Part shown: piece after piece, positions 25,701 to 40,700 of the stretch
Numbering within the stretch: position 1 is the stretch's first letter
How the letters are laid out: the number at the start of each line of letters is the position of its first letter
From: Antedon mediterranea
Lineage: Eukaryota > Echinodermata > Crinoidea > Comatulida > Antedonidae
Direction: 5' to 3'
NCBI RefSeq assembly: GCF_964355755.1
Contig: NC_092670.1
Span: forward strand, 19,717,201-19,781,200
Length of the DNA: 64,000 nt
The notes under the pieces: generated by a model
Seen by the model: the letters and a program-made list of their open reading frames with translations, nothing else
What the model was told of the DNA's origin: nothing
The model's database searches: none
Position numbers and translations under genes: made by a program

Positions 25701-28700
25701 CACATGGCCAGTACCATTAAAATTACCTAAATGTGCAATATGCATTAGCCATCTTTCGAATTACCATAACAAATTTATGATTTAAAATAAAACACCATAT
25801 GTCTAACATTTTCAGAGCAATTATCGTTAGCGAAAGAGTCAAAATTTTCTCGATCAACGAAAAGAAAGCTTTTTACTGCTCATGATAAATCCAAGTAAAG
25901 AAATCATTTATCATCATACAAACGTCCTTTTAAAATATTTCTATGAAAAATAAAATCTCCCGATAGATCTAATTTGTAGATTCGTAACCAATTATTGACA
26001 TTATGAAATATATATGTACTTTTTAGATTTTTGAAACTTGTCATAAAAAAATAAAAAATTCTCAGGAATAAAATAATCGGCATCTGGTTTTTTAAGATCA
26101 AATTTGAATGCCATTTTCTTTCAATGTTTAAAATTTAAAGACTGTTTTTAATGATTGCCGTATATGAAGACTACATTTTGCTGGTGGTAGAAGTAAGAGG
26201 AATTTATGGTCACACGTTTTCTTAATAAACTTGTATCTATATATCTATATAGTCTACAGCCTTCACCAATGATTTATAAAGATGGTATGATCTAAAACAC
26301 AAATAGAACACAATTTATTTGGTAAATTCAAGCATAGCAAAACATAACACAAATAATGACAATAGAAATATCACAGGCAGCAAGATTACTAGGAACTTAA
26401 GTATGAATTTTTTTTTAAATTCGAAAAAACGTGCCGAACAAAAAAAAACAACATTCAATAGAAACAAAATGCAACGTTTCATTGTAACATTGTAAAACAT
26501 AGGAAAAACGACATAACAGTATCACAACAAATAACACATGCACACTCGGTGTTTGTATGAAATTACCTACAGTATTTATGGATTAAACGATTGTATGACA
26601 CATAGTGAATCCGTAGCTACTGTACAAACTAAATTCATTTTGTAGGGTTACCCAACTGAATAGTACAGTTAGGCATACACATAATGTTTGATAATATTCT
26701 ATGACTTTAGGATTGATGCGGAGTCACACAATTTCAAGTGCATTTTTTTCCTAATGTGATAATGGTTGTTGAAAATGTATTGAACCTTGTTAATTATTAT
26801 CACACATTATATAAATTTAGTATTGACTATTTTATTGTGTAAAATGGCTTCTTTCTGGCTGTTTTGATTATTTTATTAGTATCTCCCATCAGATTCAGCA
26901 ACTGATATTCACAGCATTGTTATTTTTTTCAGTAATAATAGTAATATTCCTTTGCATTTATTGTGTAAAATTTATATATAACTATTATTTTAATCTAATC
27001 TAATAATCTAATTTTAATGTTTACTGTAAAGGAAAGGATCTTTAACCCATCCTAACTCTTGATTATTGTATTTATTGATGACTAAATAATTTGTATTATT
27101 TGATTATTACAATTTATTGCTTAATCAAAGTGGAATATTAGTAAATGGTTTTTGAACACACCTGTAGTGTAAAATACCTTTTAGAAAAACATTTTTCTTA
27201 CTAGTACTAGATTATTTACTGAATTTGCTGTAGATAGAACAAAGGTTCTGTCTTCTTATTTTCAATTTCTAAATTAATGGAGCCCAACAGGCATAGTGCT
27301 AAATAATGTCATTTTCGCGTATGTTTAAATTTCCATTCATGTTGCATTCTGTTTTATGCTAAATAAATGTTTTTTTTTTCTCTCATTAAGAAACACACTG
27401 TGCAAACACACACAACATACACAGTTTGTGAATTTAAATGTGCTCATTTTTTGTTGAATTCATAAAATATTTGATTGTGGAAAATTGAGATGTTACAAAA
27501 TGTAATCTATACATCATTTCTGTCAAACTTGCTTAATGCATTGTTCGCATCGACATTCTAAGAAAAGATTTCAATTTTTCAAGTTACACATTTTATGAAT
27601 TTTCAAAAACATTAAACGAATTTTGATTAATTTAAAAGTTTGATAAAATAATTTTGAGCCAGAATCCTCCAACCAGGAGGTCAAAGGGCAATATTATTGA
27701 ATTTATGCACAAAAAATGAGTGCGAGGTGTAATAAATACAGTTTTATGTCTCTGTGAGGAAAATCAGGCAATAGAACATCAAATGCCAACAGTTCAATTA
27801 TTGCGCTTTCATTTGTATAAGCCATGAATATAATTTTGCTGAGTAGTTATAATACTGCAGTTACTGCAGGAATCTTGAGTGACCAGATCTTGGATCAGAC
27901 ACATGTAGTAACATACAGTAGTACATACTTGCAGTTACTGTAAAGGTTTCCGAAACATGTGTTATACAGGTATTACTTTACACCTGTAGTAGTAACTTAC
28001 TACAGGTAACATATCTACTGCAGTAATTGACAATTTTCAGGATATATTATTAAAGAAACATTTGCAGCTTTTCTATTGCCTGGTTTGCCATGTTTTTCAA
28101 ATTTGATTCATTAGTTTTATTTTATGTGTAACTTAAAATAGAAATACTACTTAATGGGCACACAAGTCATGCTCATTACCATATATGCAAATTAAATGAA
28201 AGGGTTGATTGGCTCTGATTGGTTCAGTCATTTGTACATATTGTAATTATGTAAATTGTAAACCTTTTACAAGATTTTATTTTAAGAAAAAAAAAGATTA
28301 ATTTAAAAAAAAAAATATTTCATTTCCAAATATAATATTTAAGACTTCTTGCCCTTATAACAAAATTGAATATTTGCGGCAGCCTCTCAAACACAGAATC
28401 TACTGTAGGTAATTACACCATTAATGTTTTAACTACAGGTTTGGGACACACATATTCCTCAAAATGTTATATGTGAGGCTATAATAGAAATTCTGATGAT
28501 CAATTAAATCTAATGGTTTATATTAATTTTTTTTTTTGCAATATAAAATATTGTACAGAATAACTACAACCAATACACTAATATTTTGTAAAATTCAAAA
28601 ACCTGTAAAGTAATAATTATAATATCTGTCTGACAATTAATTTATAACTAATTCAAATAGATCTGAATATTATTTTTTAGTAGTTATTATTATGACCAGA

Positions 28701-31700
28701 CATGATCAAAACAGAATTTGAAATCAATTTCATAATAATATAAATTAACATAAATTTATGAATTTTAAACATAAATTTAGCATCATTATGTACACTGGAT
28801 TGCAATTTAGACAGTCAACTAGACACAGTTATTTTATTAAAAATGTTCAGCATTTTCTGATATTAGGATTTTGTGTTAATTGAAATAACTTTACATTACT
28901 GTTTGTTTTATTTAAAAAATAAATTTCTTATTGTTGATTTGATTGATTGAATAATTTAATTAATTTTTTTAATTTAATAAGCCTTAGTACGTCAACCCTT
29001 TCATTTAAAAAAAAAAGTAACTGAAAAGTTTGAGGGTGGGGTGAAGGTGGGGAAAATAAATAAAAATAAAATTTGCATAAAATAAATTCATGCTTGGATT
29101 TAATTGGTCATCTAGTAATCCTGCTGCAAGATGCTAACCAATGGGAGATTTAAAGATCATTGATTGGCAGGTTTGAATTCAAACACATGCATCATGCTCA
29201 TTGCAGACGCATGCTTTAAAATCAAAATGCACTGATAATGCACAATCCAGGCTGGAGCAAAGAGCCTACCTTTGAGCCTCGTTCGTTGAAGATAATTTCT
29301 ACATCTAATATGGCACCAAATACCTAAAAAATATGATAAATAACAACATAAACAGTTACTTGAAAAATTAAGCTTGGTGAATAGAATTTCAAGAAACTTT
29401 ATTTTCGTTATCTCACCTCTGTCAAAATCACTGTAAGAGTAGGATTTGCATCGGAAATAGAAAATGCTGCTAAATTAGATAGCAAGAATACTTATACTAA
29501 ATCCATGTTAATACATGACTAGCACGGTACTCACCCCAAACATTTGTCGTAAATCTGGATCTCGGAATCTGAACGGGATATTTGATACGTGTAAACGTTT
29601 AGGTATTTCTCCCGGTTTCGTTCCGGGAATAGTTTGTGTTGCTTGCCCTGCTTCCGTGGCTAAGGGCGCTTGTGACGTTGATACACTACCATCGCTATTC
29701 TGTAAAAGAACATATGTAGCAAACATTTACAAACCACAATTTAGAGTTATATAAAAGAAATCTACAAATACAGCAACATTTGCGACATAACTCAATTCTT
29801 GAAAATTGCTTTAAAACTCAAACTTTTCATAAATGGTTAAAGTGATCAAATGGATTTGAATTAAATGTATTTTATGTCAAACTAAATGTATTGCTTTAAA
29901 ATTAAAAACAAGAAACAATTTTTATTAGATAATTGAGAGATAAAGAATGACAAATTAAATATTGCATTGCAAAGTTAAGAAGTTAAATTTTATAGCTAGA
30001 ACACAAATCGGTAATTACCAAGAAATGTGACATTTTTTATTGAACGTTTAGAAAGATTGCATAGTATATTACACTATAATCTACACTACAGTTGCTGCAG
30101 TAATTCAGTTGCTGCAGTAATCAGTTGCAGTAAGTATATTTTCAGGTAAACTTTAACAGCTAGATTCAAAAGGATAGGAATCAAAAGTGGATTCTGATAT
30201 GATTATACTGTAATGATACTATAGAAATAATGATGATGATGATGCTGAAGATTATGACATGATGCATAATAAATAGAAAGATGTGTGATGATGATGATGT
30301 CGTTTATGGCAATGAAAAGTGTGGAAAATGATGGATATATCTTTCTTATGACAATTTTTCACAAACTTACTGACATAATCTTCTTGAGGGAATTTTTAAA
30401 TTATGATTCAAAAATAAGATTTATGATTGCATGTCATCCAATATCATTGCCAATATGCACCACATAAGTAATTTTCCTTAATTCCACATAAGTCATTAAA
30501 AAGTAGGACTTCGTAAAATTGCCAAATAATGATTTGCTACAGAGTAACGCCAGCTATAACACATCATACACACACTACAGTCTTTAGGGAATATGATTAT
30601 TGTTATATTTTCTATTGTAAATTTGCGATGATAGTACATTCTTCATCATTCCTCATTATTGGAAACATTAGTCAACTACAATGTAATGTTACACAACATC
30701 AAACAGACTAGCAAGTCTACACCTTCAATATAATTAATACGCGAAAAATGAGGCCATTACGTATAGTTGTATGCATTTTTTCTTATGCATGGTAAGTATG
30801 ACATTATCTTCAAATGGATTTGCTAAGCAAGAGTAAGATAACACCTTTCGTTAATTCCTTTTTGATTAGAATTGTAGAGGAAATGTGGGAAAAGAATAGA
30901 GTTTATAAGAAGAAAAGTGACATACTTTATTATGTAAAATGTAACTATAAAAGACTTGACAGGATCTACCTTCAAAGAACAGACTTATAGTAGGCATACT
31001 GTAGGTTATGAAAATACTTCAGGAGAAAGGAAAAGTGTGCTATAGAATAAAGTAGGCTTACGGTACAGTAGAGTACTGTACAACAAACTTAAAGACACCT
31101 TCCCTACGTTTTTTAGATCTAATTTAAGATCACAAACTATATTTAATGTAAAAATAATACTATATGGTCCTATTGCGATAACTTTTTTTGTCTTTAAATG
31201 GTTAAAAATGGGAAAAATAAGTCGATTCTAATAATTATAGCGGCCCGCTATAAATCCCAAAATGCATTGCGCGCAGATTGATATTTTTGTTTTTCTTCTG
31301 TAATTCACCCACTTTTCGATCGATCGTGAGGCCAAAACAAATGGAAGACTCCTAACTTTTCAGCGAAAATACCGGGTTTTCCCCAATTTGTATCAACGGA
31401 GTATGGAAAAAATAGAAAGACAATTAATGCAGCAACTATACAACGTCAGGCTAGGTATATAGCTAGCGTACGATGTTCGTACGTTAACGATGTTTACCAG
31501 CTAGGCCTACAAAACTAAGGGCGCGTTTATACAACACGCTATTACACGCATATTCTACACGCCTACGAGAAGTGTGTTGTATAACAACAAAGAGATTCCG
31601 TGTAATGAGATTTTAATTGCAAAAAAGGCTACTTGGCTGAATCCTAAAATTTGGTGGATTCCCGGTCGCCGTTACCGTGTTGGAAGTGTCCTCAGGGTAT

Positions 31701-34700
31701 ATTTTGACCTCTCGTTAAAACAGGTCGTAATATCAATCATGTCATGCGACGTTGCTAACAAGATTGGGCCCATTTATTGCTGCTTCGCTGCCAGCAATCA
31801 TCCTCCTACCACGTCTTACGCCTAGCCTAGTGGTGGGGGCCAACTCGTAGTGGTAGTAGGCCTCTATCATTTCCCACTCCAAACAGAATAAAAAATAACA
31901 TCGCAAAAATGGCATCTTCTTCCATATTGTAGCCTATAGATGAAACAATGAAACCCTTAAAATAACTTTTATTAATTTAAATGAACCGAGAACAAAATAA
32001 ACACAATGCAAACGTGAACGAAGACAATAATAAAAATGGTAAAAACTGCGCGAATACATCGGACAGCGAGGAGGCGACGATGATTGTTGACAACTCCGCT
32101 AATTCAAGTGATCAACGATTTGACCTTTTATCCTAGCATGCACTGCGTGTTGATGAAACTTCCGGTACAACACGGTATCGTGATTTCTAGTATAACAGCA
32201 AACGTTAAGGTGGGTTGACCTCGGTCCGAACAACACGCTAAAAATTAAAGCCGTGTTCAAATTTAGAGTGTTGTATAAACACGACCTAAGCCTACTAGGC
32301 TAGGCCTAAAGGCCGTCCACGAGAGGTCATTCACCGCAAGCTACTTAGGTAGTGCATTGTTTCTCCCTTTTTATCATAATTTACCATAAAACGTACATTT
32401 TAGACGAAGGAATGACCTGGTTTAATGTTTTTAAAGTAATATATATCATATGTATTATTTTTACAAAACGTCACAAATTGTAGGGAAGGTGTCTTTAAGA
32501 CATGCTCCAACCATTATCAAACCTACATAACTACTGTGCATGCTATGCACACATTTCCAGAACTAACTTATCTACAATACTATACTGTAATATAACTATA
32601 TACATACTAATCTATTGATAAAGATTATACTCTATCTAAAGACACTACCAAATTAAGTAAGTCAACACTAGAAGACCATGTTTATTTGGTTATAAGAATG
32701 CAAAGAATCTAAGCCTTGCATAATAAATCGTTTTTAACTGGAAACTTCATGTCTGCACAACAAGCACTAAACCTTTAGCCAGACATCAGAGGCAAAATGC
32801 CTACCGTAATGGTCATACAGTAGTGGAAAAAAAACATTACTTTTAATAAATTATACTGCAACATATGCTTGTATAAATTAAAAAGGGCCTGACAATCTGT
32901 TACACTCCAGCCTGCTACCAACACTTACAAGAAAGGTCAAATGACATAACCTTTATTTACGCAATACAGAGTAATCTAATAAATAATAATATAATAATAA
33001 ATTGGTAGAATATTTACACTAAAAAGATTGAATTACAGTAAAAATGCTTCACAGAAATGTGAAAAGTATGGATTTTGTTGAAGAGCATCATTTAAGTTCA
33101 AACGAGAAAGCCAGAGCTTACTGATAGCAATTGTTTTAATTACATAGAATCGTTAATGAGTGTAGCATGTGACATGATACATATGAGTCATATCAAGAAA
33201 TCTGCAAGTACTGTAGGTTAAAAAATAAACATTTCTTGATTGTAACAAGAAAGATAATTGATGCAAGAAAAGGATTACAAAAATAAGAAATAAATCAAAA
33301 ATACAAATTAGTAAAAATAGTGTCATCAGTATCCTCATATGAAATGACAATGTTTATAAATAATTGACAAATTTCCATTTTTATGTAATTAATCATAATT
33401 TTCTAACAGATCCATATAAATTGATGAATGATGATGAATTCAGAGAAAAGGTTGACTTTAACATATAACATGAAAATAACTGCACGGCCATATGAGTGAA
33501 AATGAAAGGGCTATAAAAAAGAGTGATACACAGTTTACTAGTAGAAAATAAGTGAAGGAAATCTGTGAGAATGAGAAAAAGCTGACCCAACCAAGATTCA
33601 AAGCCGAATTCTTCTGCAAAATATTTATAATTCTGAGAATTAATCAATCAACTAATCAATAGTTATTTATTTAACTTACAGTTAAGTCATTCAGAAAAAA
33701 CACTAAACAAGAGCAGAGCAGCTACTGTATCTGTGTTGCACTAAATACTATCACAGGCATTCATAATTTAAGAACGATACATGATTATTATTAACATAAA
33801 ATTATGAAACAGAAAAGTATGACACTTTATATCTAGGCCTATTTCAACTTACCGTGATTGGTATTGATAATCCTGGTTGTGTTGTTTGTTCGGTACCGGT
33901 AGGCTGTGTTTGTACAAAAGTAGTGCCATCTGCGGCCGTGCCAGGAGGGAAGCCTGCTACTGTTACTCCATCTTGTGTTGGAGGTGGCTGTGTGTAACTC
34001 GTTGCCTGATCTGTCTGTGCCTGGGCTACAGATGTAGGTACATACGGTGTTTGCACTTGAGGTTGTTGGTAGGCCTCTAAGCCATTTTGTGGTGGGAATG
34101 CCTGTGCTTGGTAGGCTGCAGCCAGCTGAGGCTGTCCGGCCATCTGCATAGGATGCTGAAGAAAAAAAACAAAGAAATAATTCTATTAGATTATATATAA
34201 AATATACTAGTATATTGAGGAAACACAGCCTGTAAGCACAAAACCAAGTTTTATTTTCCAAGTGTTGGTTTGAGGCCATACGCGCAGATATTAATGCAAA
34301 ATTGCGGAAATGATACCATTAAAACTCCCAAGACACTACTGAAATTCGAACAACTGACACAACACGTTGAAACCGTCCGATCTTGCTGACGGTAGTTTGA
34401 TTCGTAAAAAGCGTTACACATTCAAGACCTAGGTGATTACATCCCGCATGGATTAAATCGTCATCTTACCGAAAAAGCCTGTATAAATCCTTTTAGGAGA
34501 ATGTATGTAATGCGAGTTATGACAGATTATAATAAGATGTTTCTTCAGCAAATGTTAGGTCAGATAATAGCTTCTACCTTTCAGGACAACTTGCAGCATT
34601 TATAGATACTGCACAGACAAACGCTGATTTTAGAGTGCATATAGGCGACAGATTTGACGACTCGTGTGTAGAATTTTCAGTGTTATTAGATATTTATCTG

Positions 34701-37700
34701 AATTTTTACTTCTCTAGTCTTTGTCTCTGTGTTTAACAGAAGTCATTATACGCATGAGCGACTCTCGTCTGTTTTTGCTGGTACTGTAAGTGGAATCTCC
34801 CATGCAAATCAGAATAATATAAAGCCGTAATAAACACATTTCAAATACCGACAATACTGTTTGATGAATGATGACTAAAATTTTACAAAGTTACTAAAAA
34901 TTGTGACAATAAAATTTAAATAACAAAGAACAGCAGCAATAAAACCACTAAATATATAATTCTGATTCAAAAATAATTGTTCTCGTAATTTAGGTTGTAA
35001 AACTAAATATTCTATAAAATTATTAATTATGAAATTTAAACTAAAATAGAGTAATCAAAACAATTAATATGAACTAGAATATTGTCATTATTAATATGAT
35101 AGTTGTCTATACAGTACTGTATATAACATGTCACCGACCAATCAAAAATCCTTTCTTCATTTATTTGATATTAAAACAAACAAATTATTATATTGTTATG
35201 TAAAACAACTGGCAATATAGGAATTTTTGTCAATAATACTGTACAAACAACTTATTGGATTCAGCTTCAAAAACCATGCCCATTTCAATACAGATTATCT
35301 ACCCACTTTGCTAGGCCCAAGCTAATGAGTTGCACAGCAGACATTTGACTACAATTAATGGGAAAGAACTCTCTAGGGTCCCAGCGTGATGATTAGGTTT
35401 GATAACACATCTATGAAAATTCTAAAGCTGACTTCGTATGAAGCAGACCCATGCTTCTGATGAGATTGAAGATCACTTCTCTCTATCTACTGAATGCAGT
35501 ATTACTTGAGTGACCTCCAACCTCTCAAGGACACGATCTATGGCTGATTAACATAATAACAACTACACATGTTTGGCAACAGCCAAATATATCAGCATAT
35601 TATGAAAGACTAGAGTATGGTAATCTAAAATACATGTAAATGCAGTATTATACAATCTAATTTTGCATAAACTAAATAAACTATCAGTACTAATATTTAT
35701 TTTTTTTTAATCTATTTACATAGGCCTTTATAAACAATTTACTTAAATACAAATATTTTGAAATTGAAGTATGTATATCAACATATTATTTATTAATTGA
35801 AATACTAAAAAACATAATATTATTTTTGCTATTGGTAATTAAATGTTCAATGAAAGTAAACAGTACACCAGCAACAAATATTTCATTCTACAGAAGAAAG
35901 AAATGCAGACTTTAAATTAAGAAATTAAATTAAATTTTAAAAGAATTAAAATTTATTTTTTAAAGATCTACCCGATAAAACAACCATTGAAACAACTGGC
36001 GTTCAATATTTGACAAATTGCATTGTTTACAGTATCCAGAGTTTTAGAAAAGCAACGAAATCTACTTGCATCGAGTGAGGGAGACAGCGTCTCATAATCG
36101 CCTTATTATGCACTATTTTATGGTCGAACATAACCGACACTTAAATCTAACCGTTTGTAAGACGGTGCCGTAATTGTTCTCCGAGGCACTCAACTTGCGT
36201 CATTCAATTTAATTTTCTATTCTTGTGATCTTGATTGTAAATGGTGTACTTAAAAACTTTTTGCAAAACACTTTCTTGTAACTTTAATTTTAGAATCCTT
36301 TACTAACTTGGCCAGGGATTGTGGACAAGGCATCCAATATATGTGAGCATCCCATAATACTAGTTAAAAGAAAATCAAACCACTAACTAAACATCTAAGT
36401 CTAAAATTAATTCCACGGTGCTTTCTCAGTGTTTGTTGGCTAATAATTCCTGTATATATTTATATTTTCAAAAAGTTCAAAATGTATCCAACAATTTTTA
36501 GTGACATCACCTTAATAAATAACATGATGTACTATAGAGAAAATGTTGATTACAATCTAATTTGTTCTGAACAAATACTTGAGGTCACACATCTGGCAAA
36601 AATTATTTAGGATTTTTTTAAAGATTAATCTAATTCCAAGTAAAACCTAATCTTATTACATGGCAATTAAATATAAAATATTTTCAAACAAAAACTCGGC
36701 AATACCATAGGTCTATTTATTATGTTTAGAGCTGCTGTGTTATACCAACCTTTTTCACATTTATTTATTTTTAATTTAATTAAGAGTAGATTTAAGTATG
36801 CAGTGTGCATAAATTGATCAATGTATATCATGGAACTCACTGTATGCCACAATAAAAAATACTAAATTGGTAAAAATAATCTAATTTTACATACCTTTCT
36901 TAAGATATTCATCTTAATGGAAAACAAGATCGCAGTCCACTAACTGGATCGCTTTAATAAACTCAATGATTTAAATTTTGGCTACAGCAAATGTTATTTT
37001 GCAGTTAGAACTAGTCAAAACTTGAAAAGTCAGTCACTCTATTCAAAATAAATGTACTGTTTATCGCCAAGCAGCATGGTTGAAAAAAGTTGATGTAAAA
37101 ATTACTGGTAGTAAATTCTGTCATTCAAAATAAGCTCTTTGTCTTGTTATGAATATTCAAATATTATGAATATTCATTACATGGTAAACTGATAATTGGA
37201 TGATATGAGAACAGTTAAAAAATGCTATTCTCCTAGGACTTAAAAACAGCTATTCCATTTTAAATGGACCAGGATTAAGCAAATATTGCTTTCAAAAATC
37301 AGAGTAAGCTACTGTGGATATCTGGTGTATCTATCATAAGCGAGAACATAATTCATCGAGTTAGAATATAATGCATTATTATGCGTTAACTTTAAGCTTA
37401 TAATCTCAAAAGCATGACACACTGCTGTTCTAGTTGCGCTTGAATGTTTTTATACATTGTGCATTATTCATTGAAGTATGGAAACATGTGGTTGATTATA
37501 CTGTATACACTTCAAAAATATAAAACAACTCATACTAGGTAATGAGATTGAAAGAGGTAGTGAACAATTTGGAAAATGAAACTAATATAACTACTACTAC
37601 TAATGTAACATTTAATTTTTAAATAAAACCAGGGTGATTCCAAATAAAGATACATGTATGTGAACTGCCGCTCTTTTATCTGAAACTAGGAGGTGATTTC

Positions 37701-40700
37701 TGTAATGATATTCAATACAAACCAATAGTAATTAATAAGTTTACAACAACAGTGAGAGTAATAATATAGACCTACAGTAATAATATTGACTTGTTACCCA
37801 ATCTGAAACCAGAATTGGTACAACATTGCAATGCAATTTAAGGAGTGAAATTAAATTGTTTTGTTGATGTTCATTTAATTATTAATATTCTGGTTCTAAA
37901 ATACTTTTACAGGAGTTCCTACTGTGCAATAATTGTTTTTCCAGATGCTGGGCTGGGCTGGCAGGTGGAAAAGACCAGTGAAAAGTAGAAACTATGCCTT
38001 AGAAATAGAACAATAGCTTTGTTTAATTTGTTGGTAGTGGAAACACCTTTAGCTTTTTGTCTTTGTCTATTGTTTAATTGTTTATTTGTAATTAGCCTAT
38101 CCCATCCCATTGAAATACAACTCTACAAATACCAGACACCCTTGAGCTGGCCTAATAATAATTATGTCTGGTTTTCTGGAAAGTCTGATATTCTAAATGT
38201 GTTTCTAATGGTTAAAACAAGAATTTTGGACCTCAAGAACAGTTTTTTTTGGGAGATTTTCTAGCAACTCCAGTATTGGAAGAGTAACTGTATGATTTAT
38301 ATACCATACTGTAATACTGTACTTTTAAACATAAGATACCAAATAAAAAAATATGTATGTAAAAAATAATAACAATCAGCATACATTATTACAATCAGTT
38401 ATCATAGGAAAGAACAATATAATAAATAAGGTTATGCTAATGTTCTAAATGTGAAGTCAATTAAGTCAGTTCCTTTGTTTTAATGGCACCATAAGCGAGT
38501 TCAACACACTTCAAGTCAACCGAATAGCGATTCATAAAGCATAGATCCTTAAAAAAAAAGTTTAGTCGCAAAATATTTACAATTTTGAGTCGGTTGGCGC
38601 ATGAGTGTTTATAGTCTTAATATTGATTCAGAATTGAAATACTCATTCTCAAGTTAAACAATCTTTCCAATTATAATATTGTTTAAGTTTAATTAGTTTA
38701 CAAAAAGGCAATGGACTTCACTTAACTGTGTGAGATTATTGTAGCTACTAGTAGTGAATAGCAAGACATGTGGGGATTGCAAGCAAATTCTGTGCTAAGT
38801 CATGAACATTTATTTTACCTAATAAATCAAAAACAAGAGGTCATAGGTCAGAATAAAATGTATTTCCTGGCAGTTCCTTATAGGCTTATTTGTAAAATTT
38901 TCAGCAAAAACTTAATACAATATTGTAACAAACTGTAAATGTAATTTAAAAAAAGAAAAATGATTTAGCTCAAAACCTTGTGATATTCTCTCAATTTTAA
39001 ATGTTAGAAGGATCCTTAAAATAATCATTAAAATTCTATTTATTTGCAAATAAATATTCCTTCTATCTTACCAGTGATTGTTGTTTACCGGAAACTTGTA
39101 AAATTGTCCCATTTTGCGGATAAGACGAGCAATAAACATATTGAGATGGACTCAACTGTGATTGGACGGACGCCTGAACAGACGCCTGCATCGGCGTTGA
39201 GTATTGCGCCATCGCATGAACAGGACTTTGCATCTGGGACATTGCTAATCCACCACTAATCATCATGTTGATGCCTTTCAAAAAGAATGTGTCAATGTCC
39301 AGCAGTAATAATTAAATGTTGATACTAAAAATCCTGATTCAAATTCACTCCTTCAAAAATTAAAATAATGCTACCTCAGTCATCTCCAAAATACAACTGA
39401 AGTTAAAAGCATTCAACATAAACAACTTGTATCCTCAAGTACAAATAGTGATAGCCATAGAAGAATTGGTCTATTGATAAAAATTCATCAAGCGTTCAGT
39501 CAAAGCTTATTGTTTATAACTATAAAATAACCAACCTGGAAACATCTTAAAGTTAAAGAAATAAAAGATCAAAATAAAGTTTGAAAATTCAACAACTAAA
39601 ACATCCAATTTGTAGAGAAACCAGTCCAGTTCTGTATCAAAATGTTCAGTGTATGTTTCCAAAAAATAACCCTGTCCTGTTATGTATTGTTTTCAGCTCG
39701 CTGACAAGAGACAAAGTGGGTCTGCTTGCTTGCCTTTGTTTCTGTTACATCTGATCATAGGCTACTTCCAACTGTCACCTAATTTGCATACCAAAAACCC
39801 AGTGGGGTTGATAATTACATCAAGCTGTTAACTCCTGTGATTGTACTCACGGTAAACGGTACTCACAGTCCACTGGTCTTCCTCCTAAGCTGGGCTGATT
39901 ACACCCTGGATACCAACATAAGCTTAGTACCGAAGATGGCTAGCATATACAGTATACACAGATGGTTTGATCATTTCCTTCCTGGACCAACTTCCTTTAC
40001 ACTGAGCGCATGTATTGATTACTCTTCACCTCTTATCAAGTAATAGTGAAAAAACTATGTATAAAATCTCCAGGATAAAAAATAATTTACTTTAAACAAT
40101 AAATATATTTTATTTTGATTACACAATGACGACATTATTCTATTTTCCTTCTATTCAAGAATAAAAACATTTGATAGGCCTAATACAATTCACTGCATAC
40201 AAGATTTCTTTGCACAAAATTAACTAAAAAATGGAAACAAGATTCAGTAAAGTATCAGAAATTTGTCCGATATACCATCAACAAATTGTGTTAATTTTGC
40301 TCAAAACCAATAACAATAAAATCCACCTGTTTTCTGTTCGCCTGACTAGCTAAAGTGAATTTATCGGGAAAAAAGTGTCCATAACAGGCATATTTGCCTA
40401 GAAACTATGTATATTAACTTGCAGAAAAACACCATCCAATCTCAAATAGCCCTGCCAGGCTGACTGATTCCATCATTAAATATTTGTGCACAGTACAATG
40501 GTAATAAGATTAGGATTTTGAAAGCATGAAAATAATTTGATTTAAAACAAACTGCACTTAATACAGTAGCGTAATTTAACAGATAGAAACTTACCAGTAG
40601 ATAATAAAGACTTAGAAATGTGACAATTCAAGTTATTTATCAGTATCAATGGGTATTTAACATTATTGATTGGTATATTAATAAATAATCTAAATTATAT

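Noticed and set aside
29420-29440. Possible 14-base micro-exon TTACAG|TGATTTTGACAGAG|GTGAGA in the intron between two RBFOX RRM exons
   Set aside because: Including it would shift the frame inside the RRM, and such short matches are expected by chance.
31574-31825. 83-codon plus-strand frame inside the TTAA element as a transposase piece
   Set aside because: No conserved residues of piggyBac or other transposases; it lies in the nested repeat and its inverted arm.
33839-34279. 146-codon minus-strand frame overlapping the RBFOX exon at 34155-33853
   Set aside because: It is a shifted-frame shadow of that exon; the true frame carries the RBFOX-like AFPPQNG.
34471-34560. Non-coding first exon ending at the CG|GTAAGA donor at 34470
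   Set aside because: Only a donor is visible; without transcript data it cannot be listed as an exon.
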